Origin: Pantoea sp050157905
GTDB lineage: Bacteria > Pseudomonadota > Gammaproteobacteria > Enterobacterales > Enterobacteriaceae
Reading direction: 5' to 3'
Length of the DNA stretch: 64,000 bases
NCBI RefSeq assembly: GCF_050157905.1
Contig: NZ_JBKIWZ010000001.1
Coordinates: 2,666,001-2,730,000 of the forward strand
Part shown: positions 34,167 through 41,193 of the stretch, piece after piece
Layout of the letters: each line of letters opens with the position of its first letter
Numbering within the stretch: the first letter of the stretch is position 1
Made by a program: the position numbers and the translations under genes
Notes under the pieces: model-generated
Databases searched by the model: none
What the model saw: only the letters and a program-made list of their open reading frames with translations
Told to the model about the DNA's origin: nothing

Positions 34167-34418
34167 ATGCTGAATGAGAAAGAAATAGAACGCTTCGAAC
34201 TACTGGAGAAAGACCTTCAGCAACTACGCTCCGAAGTTAAAATTCAAAACATGGTTATTTCAGGACTTCTTAACGCTTACTTCACTAATAAAAAACATGA
34301 TCACTCTCTTTTCTATTCTGCCGTTCGCAGTGAGTTAAACAAACTTCCGCCCGGCTCTGATAACCAGCACATTTTCATGAACGCTATTGAAAAATGGGTG
34401 AACAGGTACAACAATTAA
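34167..34418 (+). CDS. Plus-strand small helical protein inside the early region
   Basis: The 83-residue product (MLNEKEIERFELLEKDLQQLRSE) starts with a probable coiled coil; no family is recognised. GAGG six bases before the ATG supports translation. It points against the flanking early genes, is divergent from fil, and its end overlaps the end of the next minus-strand gene. This suggests an independent accessory gene. Confidence 0.65.
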   Translation: MLNEKEIERFELLEKDLQQLRSEVKIQNMVISGLLNAYFTNKKHDHSLFYSAVRSELNKLPPGSDNQHIFMNAIEKWVNRYNN

Positions 34419-34612
34419 ATATATGTAAGAGGTGATACTTTATTACGTATCACTTCTTTGACTTCTTCACCGCGAAACCTCGTACCATCTTTTAGAGTAA
34501 AGAAATAACTGCCATCACCTGAAATTGATGGAAAGCACAACGCAACATCCGAATCTTTAACCTCTGCGCGCTTACCCTTTAAATTAAATTGGTAGGTCAA
34601 TACTTTGATCAT
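34415..34612 (-). CDS. Small hypothetical early protein
   Basis: From the ATG at 34612 (MIKVLTYQFNLKGKRAEVKD) the product has 65 residues. GAGG lies five bases upstream. It follows cII in the early direction. The sequence is beta-rich (SGDGSYFFTLKDGTRF) with no recognised family. Its end overlaps the convergent plus-strand gene. Confidence 0.6.
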   Translation of the reverse strand: MIKVLTYQFNLKGKRAEVKDSDVALCFPSISGDGSYFFTLKDGTRFRGEEVKEVIRNKVSPLTYI

Positions 34613-34619
34613 AACTACC

Positions 34620-35129
34620 TCACACCATCCCCATAGATGCACCGATACCACTTAACACATCAGCAGTGCCCGAAAGCGCAGGGTTAGTATGCACTCGTGC
34701 CTGAACCGCCAGTGCTGCCAGAGTCAGGCAGCGGATCCCTGCGTGTACGTTCTGAACCAGACCACGGCGGCAGGATGCTGTTAATTGCTCCTGGCTCACT
34801 ACGCCCGCAGCTAACTGCCCTACTTCGGCAGTGGCTTTCAGTACATAAGCAGGTAGATTCTCCTGCGCCATTTCGTTAACAGGTACGCATGGCAGGCAAT
34901 GCAACTGCGCCAGCGCGCCGTCAATCAGCGTTGCGTCTTCGGTCAGATCGGTCAGTAGCAGCATTTCACGAACGGTTAACTGGTGAACCTGCTCCGGGTT
35001 GAGTTTGTTACGGATGGTCTGAGGATTCAGTCCGGCTTTATTAGCCAGCTGAATGATATTGTGCTTCAGTGCAAACGCCCGGCAAGCATCATCAAAATGG
35101 CTATGTGTGGAGACTCGAAAATCAAACAT
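34620..35129 (-). CDS. cII: CII-family lysogeny regulator
   Basis: The 169-residue protein (MFDFRVSTHSHFDDACRAFALKHNI) belongs to the phage 186-type CII family. The HTH-like segment is IIQLANKAGLNPQTIRNKLNPEQ. In 186, CII activates a promoter that establishes repressor synthesis. It follows the Apl/Cox-type gene in the rightward early operon. Confidence 0.9.
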   Translation of the reverse strand: MFDFRVSTHSHFDDACRAFALKHNIIQLANKAGLNPQTIRNKLNPEQVHQLTVREMLLLTDLTEDATLIDGALAQLHCLPCVPVNEMAQENLPAYVLKATAEVGQLAAGVVSQEQLTASCRRGLVQNVHAGIRCLTLAALAVQARVHTNPALSGTADVLSGIGASMGMV

Positions 35130-35163
35130 GATAAATCCCTTCTGCTATCCCAATATGGATGCA

Positions 35164-35400
35164 TCAAGCCTGCATTGTGATTTCACAGCCAGCGGCCGCT
35201 TCAATCGTCAATGCAACCATGTTGATCTCGATGAGACCGTTAACGCCCTCTTTCTTCCTGATGGGCAGCCGGTTCTCACGATACATCTGACGTACGGTGC
35301 CTTCCTTATAACCAGTGCGGCGGCAGAACTCTTCAACCGTGATATAGGGTTCAGAGATTACAAGATTGATGTTTGGACGCATTGATATACGGTTTCCCAT
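35164..35400 (-). CDS. apl: Apl/Cox-type excision and repressor-control protein
   Basis: The 78-residue DNA-binding protein has a winged-helix-like segment (ITVEEFCRRTGYKEGTVRQMYRENRLPIRKKEG). It is the first gene leftward from the immunity region, where 186 apl and P2 cox lie; those proteins are both excisionase and early repressor. The ATG at 35400 has AAGGA upstream. Confidence 0.82.
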   Translation of the reverse strand: MGNRISMRPNINLVISEPYITVEEFCRRTGYKEGTVRQMYRENRLPIRKKEGVNGLIEINMVALTIEAAAGCEITMQA

Positions 35401-35489
35401 GAGGCAGTATCCTTAAGTTTGTGTAGTTTTAACTGTATTTAGCGATATTCAGCACACCACAAAATCGATATTAGGATCACTAAAAGGTT
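35401..35489. promoter_or_regulatory. Immunity-region control gap between apl and cI
   Basis: This 89-bp gap separates the divergent apl and cI genes. Two CGATATT copies (35443-35449 and 35466-35472) are spaced 23 bp apart, about two helical turns, and are candidate operator half-sites. TATCC and AAGG sequences near each end serve as ribosome sites. Promoter hexamers are too ambiguous to place. Confidence 0.5.
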
Positions 35490-36101
35490 ATGTCAACAAC
35501 AAAACCGAACGAAAATAGAAACACAAAATTCAACTTCCCTTCCCAAAGTGGTGGGAAAGCTGCAATAGAGCGCATCCTGGAAGCTTACGGATTCAAGAAC
35601 AGACAGGCGCTGTGCAATCATTTAGGCGTATCCCAAAGCACAATGGCTAATCGCTATATGCGTGATAACTTCCCTGCTGACTGGATACTGACTTGCTCGT
35701 TAGACACTGGAGCCTCACTCTTATGGCTGGCGACCGGCCAAGGTGAAATGAATGAGACCGTTAAGGTTGTAGACAATACCGTTTTGAAAAGAATAAATAT
35801 CTCAAATGGGGTTAAAACTATAATTGAGCCTGTAACTTATGACTCAAAGCTACTACCTGAGACGCTGACTTCACCTTTCGTAGTTAATTACGATAAAAAA
35901 GTTTTTATTGTGGATGCCTACGAAGGTGAGGTAACAGATGGTCTCTGGCTGATTGAAATGGATGAACTGGCGAGCATCAGGGAACTGAACCGTTTACCCG
36001 GTAATCGCATCCGTGTTGAGAACGGCAAAGCTTCATTTGAGTGCAAGGCAGAAGACATCAAAGTGCTGGGTAAGGTTGTTGCTCGCACCGAATATCTGTA
36101 A
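35490..36101 (+). CDS. cI: CI repressor (186 type)
   Basis: The 203-residue repressor has an N-terminal HTH (RQALCNHLGVSQSTMANRYMRDNFP, residues about 38-62) and a C-terminal oligomerisation domain of the 186 CI class. No LexA-type self-cleavage site is evident, which fits a repressor inactivated by an antirepressor. It is transcribed with int, which starts eight bases later. Confidence 0.9.
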   Translation: MSTTKPNENRNTKFNFPSQSGGKAAIERILEAYGFKNRQALCNHLGVSQSTMANRYMRDNFPADWILTCSLDTGASLLWLATGQGEMNETVKVVDNTVLKRINISNGVKTIIEPVTYDSKLLPETLTSPFVVNYDKKVFIVDAYEGEVTDGLWLIEMDELASIRELNRLPGNRIRVENGKASFECKAEDIKVLGKVVARTEYL

Positions 36102-36109
36102 GGCAGGAT

Positions 36110-37147
36110 ATGGCTGTAAGTAAATTACCCAACGGGAAATGGCAGGCACAGGTTTTCCCAAACGGCCGTGACGGCAAAAGAATTCGCCGCCAGTTTGCAA
36201 CGAAGGGCGAAGCACAATCCTATGAGAAGTTCGTAAAAGAGCAGGCTCAAAATAAGCCCTGGCTGGGAGAGAAAGCAGATAAGCGGCGAGTAATTGAGTT
36301 GGTTGAATTGTGGTTCAACACGCATGGCATCACGTTAGCGGATGGTGAGAAGCGGCGAACCACAATGGCGTTCGCCTGCGAGGCGATGGGAAACCCACTC
36401 GCAACCGAGTTTAACGCGAAAATTTTTGCGTCTTACCGCGAGCAGCGGTTAAGCGGGAAGATCACCCGCTCCAGCCGAGTGAAAACAGTTACGCCGCGCA
36501 CGGTAAATTTAGAGTTGGCGTATTTCAGGGCGATGTTTAACGAGCTTCGCCGGTTAGATGAATGGACCGCACCGAACCCGTTAGAAAACGTGCGCGAGTT
36601 TAAAATCAGTGAATCGGAGATGGCGTATCTCACCATTGAGGACATCAGAACCCTTCTCACCGAGTGCGAGAACAGCCGATCCAAAGACCTGACTACCATT
36701 GTGAAAATCTGCCTGGCAACTGGCGCACGATGGAGTGAGGCCGAAGGCTTAAAGGGAAACCAAATCCGCGCCGGTCAGATCATTTATGTGAAAACTAAAG
36801 GCAAGAAAAACCGCGCGGTGCCGATAACTGAAAAATTACAGGCTGAACTGCCATCCAGCAGAAAGGCGCAAGTGCTCTTTAAACCATGCTACTCAGCTTT
36901 TAGAAAAGCCATGCAGCGTGCCGGTATAGAGACACCCGCTGGGCAGCTTACGCATGTGTTACGCCATACCTTCGCATCTCATTTCATGATGAATGGTGGC
37001 AATATCCTTGTGCTTCAGCGGATATTGGGGCACACAGATATTAAGGTGACAATGCGTTATGCACACTTTGCGCCTGAGCACTTGTCGGATGCAACGACAA
37101 AAAATCCATTACTAAAAGTTTATATTGGAGAAAATGATGGTAGATAA
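36110..37147 (+). CDS. int: Tyrosine-recombinase integrase
   Basis: The 345-residue integrase opens MAVSKLPNGKWQAQVFPNGR, typical of the P2-like arm-binding domain. The catalytic residues are R207 (GARWSE), H282 and R285 (HVLRHTFASH), H308 (LGHTD) and nucleophile Y317 (MRYAHF). It acts on the ileX core. Its 3' end overlaps the next gene, so that gene is probably co-transcribed with cI and int. Confidence 0.96.
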   Translation: MAVSKLPNGKWQAQVFPNGRDGKRIRRQFATKGEAQSYEKFVKEQAQNKPWLGEKADKRRVIELVELWFNTHGITLADGEKRRTTMAFACEAMGNPLATEFNAKIFASYREQRLSGKITRSSRVKTVTPRTVNLELAYFRAMFNELRRLDEWTAPNPLENVREFKISESEMAYLTIEDIRTLLTECENSRSKDLTTIVKICLATGARWSEAEGLKGNQIRAGQIIYVKTKGKKNRAVPITEKLQAELPSSRKAQVLFKPCYSAFRKAMQRAGIETPAGQLTHVLRHTFASHFMMNGGNILVLQRILGHTDIKVTMRYAHFAPEHLSDATTKNPLLKVYIGENDGR

Positions 37148-37649
37148 GCGATCTTTGGTAGCGAAATTAAATTTGTCAGATACCACAGCATCGGAAGAGA
37201 AAAAAAAAGAATATAGAATTGAAGCTGGTAAAGCAGGAGAAGACCTTACACAATCTTACTTGGATAAGTGGGGAACAATCTATTTCAGAATTGAACAAGA
37301 GACAAAAAAATTGCCTGTTTGGGTAGAATCTATCGGTAGCAAAAGACCTGATTTTATTGCTTTCACGTCTACCCCATCAGAAATAATAGTTATCGATTCA
37401 AAATTACACAACACCAATAAAGAATCATTCTTATTAGAAAGCGATGAAATAATAAAGTATGAAAAACTAATAATTAAGCTTAATGAAATTGGATTCATTC
37501 CGTATCACATGTTTATTTTCCCAATTGGTGGCATGGCTCCTAATAAATTCTTTTGTTTAACACTTGATGATTTTTCTAATGGAGAAGAAACATTAATTGA
37601 TGAAAAAAAATTTAGACAAGTAAAAAAAGGCTGCGTTTTTCACGTATAG
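37137..37649 (+). CDS. PD-(D/E)XK nuclease-like protein, first of a pair
   Basis: The 170-residue product (from the ATG at 37137; 37134 also possible) shows a small PD-(D/E)XK pattern: E35 in GKAGEDLTQSYL, the PD at KRPDFIAF (D72) and D87-S-K89 in IIVIDSK. GGAG lies six bases upstream. It overlaps the int stop. The gene is AT-rich and is followed after 20 bases by a second gene with the same kind of motif. No known restriction enzyme is recognised; a host-defence nuclease is an inference. Confidence 0.75.
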   Translation: MVDKRSLVAKLNLSDTTASEEKKKEYRIEAGKAGEDLTQSYLDKWGTIYFRIEQETKKLPVWVESIGSKRPDFIAFTSTPSEIIVIDSKLHNTNKESFLLESDEIIKYEKLIIKLNEIGFIPYHMFIFPIGGMAPNKFFCLTLDDFSNGEETLIDEKKFRQVKKGCVFHV

Positions 37650-37669
37650 TGTTCAAGGAGGATTATTAT

Positions 37670-38557
37670 ATGAGTCATATAAACAACAAGACTAAAATAA
37701 CACATCTAAACCCAATGTTGTTTGACCAAGTTGAAGGCTGGTTAAAAGATAACAGAATTAATTATGATTTAACTAGGTTTGGTCAGGCTGCAAAGTATTA
37801 TAAATCATGGTTAGAGACAAAAGAAACCCCTTCATTCAGAGAGTTATGGAGCATTTCAGAACTAATAGATCTATTTGATTTTTACAATTCTTTTAATAGC
37901 AGCGGAGAAGTGAATAGTAGTTTCTTACGAAGAATTTCAAAAGGAACTGTCTTGATAGAAGAGGATATTAAAAAGTCAGCTAGAGACTTAGCCTTTGAAT
38001 TAAAAATTGCATCAAGATTTAAACGAGCAGGCTTTACAATTATAGAAGATAATAGCCATGACGTAGTTGCAGAAAAAAAAAGCATTCGTTTCTTTATCGA
38101 ATGCAAGCGACCTAAAAACATCGGCACACTGATTAAAAACATGCGTTTTGCTTTCGATAAACAACTACCAAGAGAAACAATAAATAACTCTATAATTTGC
38201 ATTGATATTAGTAATATAATATATAATTCGCAAAAGATAGATTTCGACAACGGCAAGTTTGTTCAACCTTTGATCACAGCTGAAAAATTAATAGAATACA
38301 GAAACCATATTGACAGAAAATTTAAAAATTTCATTAACAAAGAAGCTCCTGATATTGCCAAAGAGATAAGGATGATAATATTATATTATTCCTTTCCAAT
38401 TTTTTTAGACGAAGATATTGTTTCAGAAACGATAAGGTTCATGAAATTAAATCATTTTGTCACCATGACAAGTATCAATGATGAAATCAATAAAGAAATT
38501 TCTAAAGCCCTAAACGATAGTGTAGGAAAGCAATTTAATGCTGGGACGCTCTCATAG
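37670..38557 (+). CDS. PD-(D/E)XK nuclease-like protein, second of a pair
   Basis: The 295-residue protein has E110 (LAFELKIASRFKRAG), D131 (HDVVAE) and E144-C-K146 (FFIECKRPK), a clear PD-(D/E)XK pattern in the middle. The C-terminal half is helical and unrecognised. AAGGAGG lies eight bases before the ATG at 37670. It ends two bases before the right arm-type repeat, so the gene pair fills the int-attR interval. AT-rich composition marks it as cargo. Confidence 0.77.
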   Translation: MSHINNKTKITHLNPMLFDQVEGWLKDNRINYDLTRFGQAAKYYKSWLETKETPSFRELWSISELIDLFDFYNSFNSSGEVNSSFLRRISKGTVLIEEDIKKSARDLAFELKIASRFKRAGFTIIEDNSHDVVAEKKSIRFFIECKRPKNIGTLIKNMRFAFDKQLPRETINNSIICIDISNIIYNSQKIDFDNGKFVQPLITAEKLIEYRNHIDRKFKNFINKEAPDIAKEIRMIILYYSFPIFLDEDIVSETIRFMKLNHFVTMTSINDEINKEISKALNDSVGKQFNAGTLS

Positions 38558-38559
38558 AT

Positions 38560-38579
38560 TTGGCAGCAAAGTGGCAGCA
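38560..38579 (+). repeat. Integrase arm-type site, right
   Basis: TTGGCAGCAAAGTGGCAGCA differs by one base from the left copy at 4411-4430. It lies just after the last cargo gene and before attR. Confidence 0.6.
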
Positions 38580-38671
38580 GAGCTCAACGCTATGTGCCAC
38601 TTTTCATCACTATTCGGCTTAAAGAAAACATAAAAATCAGTAAGTTACTGATTTAACTCGCTTCAAATTGG

Positions 38672-38723
38672 GACTCATAATCGCTTGGTCGCTGGTTCAA
38701 ACCCAGCAGGGGCCACCAAATTT
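38672..38723 (+). repeat. attR, 52-bp core
   Basis: An exact copy of 4295-4346, covering the 3' part of ileX. The rest of the tRNA is absent here, so this copy is not a functional gene. It is the right boundary of the prophage. Confidence 0.93.
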
Positions 38724-38744
38724 CAAAATATAAAACATATACTT

Positions 38745-38769
38745 AAGCCGCTCATTGAAGCGGTTTTTT
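38745..38769 (+). terminator. Original chromosomal ileX terminator
   Basis: A stem with the core CCGCT/AGCGG (38748-38752, 38759-38763), loop CATTGA and a T run lies 22 bases past attR. It is placed like the phage-supplied terminator after attL, and was presumably the ileX terminator before integration. Confidence 0.75.
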
Positions 38770-38785
38770 GTAGCTGGCATTTCGA

Positions 38786-38819
38786 GTGGCGGTAAAGTGG
38801 CGGCACATTTTTACCGCCA
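38786..38819. repeat. Arm-site-like repeat and inverted repeat outside attR
   Basis: GTGGCGGTAAAGTGGCGGCAC resembles the two integrase arm sites of the prophage but lies outside attR. TGGCGGTAAA is also inverted at 38810-38819. This may be the remnant of an earlier element in ileX. Confidence 0.45.
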
Positions 38820-39738
38820 GCACCCCACGCTTGATTGATTCACCTGGCAAACCGGCCCCGAGCACAGCTTTTTTTACCATGATTGCTACCGTCCTCTTTC
38901 TGTTCCCACAACAATAACGATCATACCTTGTCAGCACTACGGTAATGATTCCTCGCATGGTGAAGGCATGCAAAAAAAGAAGCTGCAGATTGTTCCCGCA
39001 TGATAGAGAAATTACTCATGCGTTATCTGCCGCGTCTGGCATCTTCCCGCATCAATTCGCTTTCACAACAATGACTAAAATTAACTTTCGTAAGGTGCTT
39101 TAATCAGCAATGTTCTGCATCTGCTCCGACTGTAATTTTACAGACTGCAGAGGAATACATCATTAACTCATGAAAAATAAACTATTCTCTGAACATACAC
39201 TTCCCGATTGAAACGCTTTTATTGCATCCACAATGCATATTAAGGATGAATTTTCGAAAAGTAACGCGACACAACAGCCTTATTAACATATTTTATATCT
39301 GCATTATAAAATTCGTATAGCTAAAGCCAGATCGCACTTAGCAACGACTTCAGACCGGGCGAAAACACTAGTAAGATGAATTCTCATCATTGACCTTGCG
39401 AAATTCCCGACAAAAAACCGCTTACAGAGCCTGACTTATTCCTGCCAGCACCGCCTGTCTGTTATTTTATTTCACATTCTAAACATTGAAATAACAAAAA
39501 ACATCAAATGACGATAACTTTAATTAACTACGCTTTGATCTTTTAGTAACTAGCTATGTTAACCTACGCATACTGAATTGACACTAAAATTCAGAAAAAT
39601 CAATCGCAACCTGAAGATATAATTAAATCTTTCGCCACAGCGCAAGGGATTTAATTATTCCACCCTGCGATCTGATAAATAAATGCCATGGAAGCGTCTG
39701 ATATAACTGTTCATATTTAGCCTTGACTAGAGAAAATT
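38820..39738. other. AT-rich region upstream of the fimbrial operon, no gene seen
   Basis: Over 900 bases lack any credible gene; a frame at 38752-38973 on the minus strand has no recognisable content. The second half is strongly AT-rich, as often seen before H-NS-silenced fimbrial operons, and must include the operon promoter. No invertible element or flanking inverted repeat was found. Confidence 0.5.
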
Positions 39739-40431
39739 ATGCGTAAATTAATGTTAAATACCGCCATTGCTTCAGCGCTGGCATTAGCGAGCTTTGCTGG
39801 CCAGGCTGCAGAATCTGCTACCTTTACCGTAACCGGCACGATCACACCCGCTACCTGCGATGTCTCGTTAAGTACACCCTCAATTGATTTAGGAAATATT
39901 CCTGCTTCAACACTGACTGAAGACACTAACTACAAAACAGGTGAGGATGTGATTCTGAGTGTTGACTGCGATGCTGCAGCCGCTACGGCTATCAGAACCA
40001 CCGATAATCGTACATCAAGTGCCATGACAGCAGAGGAAGTCGCTGATCAGATGAAAGTGCCCTTAGAAAACTCAAACCTGGCTGCACAGGATATTTTTGG
40101 CTTAGGCACTGACAGTGCACAAAACAAAGTTGGCGCGCTCACTATCGGAATCAGGTCCGCAACCTCAGATGGGGTAGCTAATAACAATCTTTTCGCCAGC
40201 AGCGATAAAGCAGCCTGGCAGTCAAGACCTATTGGTTCAAATGGTCAGGCTGTCGCCAAGAATAACTATTTCGGTCTGGCGTCTTCAGTTGATGCAACCG
40301 GCCCTTCAGCTTATACCCGGCCAACGTATACCATTGGCTCAATGGTATTGCTGAAAAAAGGCAATCTCTACCCTGCCGGTGAAGCTGTACCCATTGACGG
40401 AAATATTACCTTCTCTGTTTTTTATCTGTAA
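39739..40431 (+). CDS. Fimbrial subunit of the DUF1120 (beta-fimbria) type
   Basis: The 230-residue protein has a signal peptide (LNTAIASALALASFAGQAAE) and a mature start ATFTVTGTITPATCDVSLS, where the donor strand and first cysteine lie. A second cysteine (DCDAAAA) would pair with it. The ending FSVFYL is typical of a pilin C-terminal strand. It is the first gene of a four-gene operon and probably the major pilin. DUF1120 pilins belong to the beta class of chaperone-usher fimbriae. Confidence 0.85.
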   Translation: MRKLMLNTAIASALALASFAGQAAESATFTVTGTITPATCDVSLSTPSIDLGNIPASTLTEDTNYKTGEDVILSVDCDAAAATAIRTTDNRTSSAMTAEEVADQMKVPLENSNLAAQDIFGLGTDSAQNKVGALTIGIRSATSDGVANNNLFASSDKAAWQSRPIGSNGQAVAKNNYFGLASSVDATGPSAYTRPTYTIGSMVLLKKGNLYPAGEAVPIDGNITFSVFYL

Positions 40432-40443
40432 TTTTCATTTATA

Positions 40444-40477
40444 CAGAGCGAAGAATGCTATGTCTTCGCTCTGCTTA
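40444..40477 (+). terminator. Attenuator between pilin and chaperone genes
   Basis: A perfect 11-bp stem (CAGAGCGAAGA/TCTTCGCTCTG) with an eight-base loop lies 12 bases after the pilin stop, followed by CTTATTT. A partial terminator here would keep pilin mRNA more abundant than the downstream genes. Confidence 0.65.
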
Positions 40478-40494
40478 TTTCGGAGATCAATACG

Positions 40495-41175
40495 TTGTTA
40501 AAATCTCTCTCCCTCAGCTTCATTCTGTTAATTTCGTCCTTTTCAGCGATGGCGGCAGGCATGAAACCCGAAGTACCGGTGTTATTTCTCGACGATCAAC
40601 ATCGTGAAGCAACAATTATCGTTCTGAATACCGATAATAGCCCTGCACTGCTTCACAGCAGTCTGCAGACAATTCCTGAAGATCCAGAAAATAAACTGCT
40701 CGTGACGCCGCAGCTGGTTAAAGTGGACGGAGGAAAAAAGCAGCAGGTTCGGGTCGTGCTAAAAGACGGCATTAAAATTAACAAACAAAAGATGCAGCGC
40801 ATTAATTTTATTTCTGTGCCTCAGGATGATGGCAAAAAAGATCGTGCACGTATTCTGGTGGGACAGAATATTCCGGTGATTATCTCACCCGCCAGCTTAC
40901 CCCTGAATACGACGCCCTGGACTGGCCTGACGTTTAACCGCACTGGCTCAACCCTGACGATTACGAATCCAACCGATTATATCGTCAGGCTGACTGAACA
41001 GGTTGATTTACTGCCTGCCGCGCGATCGGCCAGCCTTAAAAAAACGTATATTCTGCCGGGTGAGAAAGTCTCTGTGGCGCTGCCTGCAGCCATCGCACAT
41101 AACGTAAAATCTGTCCGACTGCATCCGGTAACACGATACGGCATATTGACTGCGCCTTACGATGCGCAGCTGTAA
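40495..41175 (+). CDS. Periplasmic fimbrial chaperone
   Basis: The 226-residue PapD-family protein has a signal peptide ending SFSAMAAG and the family segments RINFISVPQ and LTITNPTDYIVRL. It holds pilin subunits by donor-strand complementation. The only in-frame start matching the signal peptide is TTG at 40495 with CGGAG upstream, so a weak start codon is used. Confidence 0.9.
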   Translation: MLKSLSLSFILLISSFSAMAAGMKPEVPVLFLDDQHREATIIVLNTDNSPALLHSSLQTIPEDPENKLLVTPQLVKVDGGKKQQVRVVLKDGIKINKQKMQRINFISVPQDDGKKDRARILVGQNIPVIISPASLPLNTTPWTGLTFNRTGSTLTITNPTDYIVRLTEQVDLLPAARSASLKKTYILPGEKVSVALPAAIAHNVKSVRLHPVTRYGILTAPYDAQL

Positions 41176-41193
41176 GCCTGCTTTTATTCTGTG

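Larger units (their letters stand above)
4295..38723. mobile_element. P2/186-type prophage integrated at ileX
   Basis: A 34.4-kb region bounded by a perfect 52-bp direct repeat carries the P2 late-gene set in P2 order (ogr D U T E FII FI ... G H I J W V ... S R, lysis genes, L M N O, P Q). It also has cos, replication gene A and a 186-like control block with integrase next to attR. All essential modules are present with intact frames, so it is probably inducible. AT-rich accessory genes fill five positions that vary among P2-type phages. Phage 186 also uses an isoleucine tRNA as attachment site, which fits this placement. Confidence 0.95.

Noticed and set aside
33654..35400. Possible CRISPR or tandem repeat array in the early region
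   Set aside because: No regularly spaced direct repeats were found here or elsewhere in the window.
4295..38723. Insertion sequences or a DNA invertase in the prophage
   Set aside because: No transposase or serine recombinase motif was seen; the only recombinase is the tyrosine integrase.
38752..38973. 73-codon minus-strand frame outside attR, considered as an integrase remnant
   Set aside because: None of its residues match integrase motifs; only the arm-like repeat hints at an older element.
39027..39738. Phase-variation switch upstream of the fimbrial operon
   Set aside because: No paired inverted repeats flanking a promoter and no fim-type recombinase gene were found.
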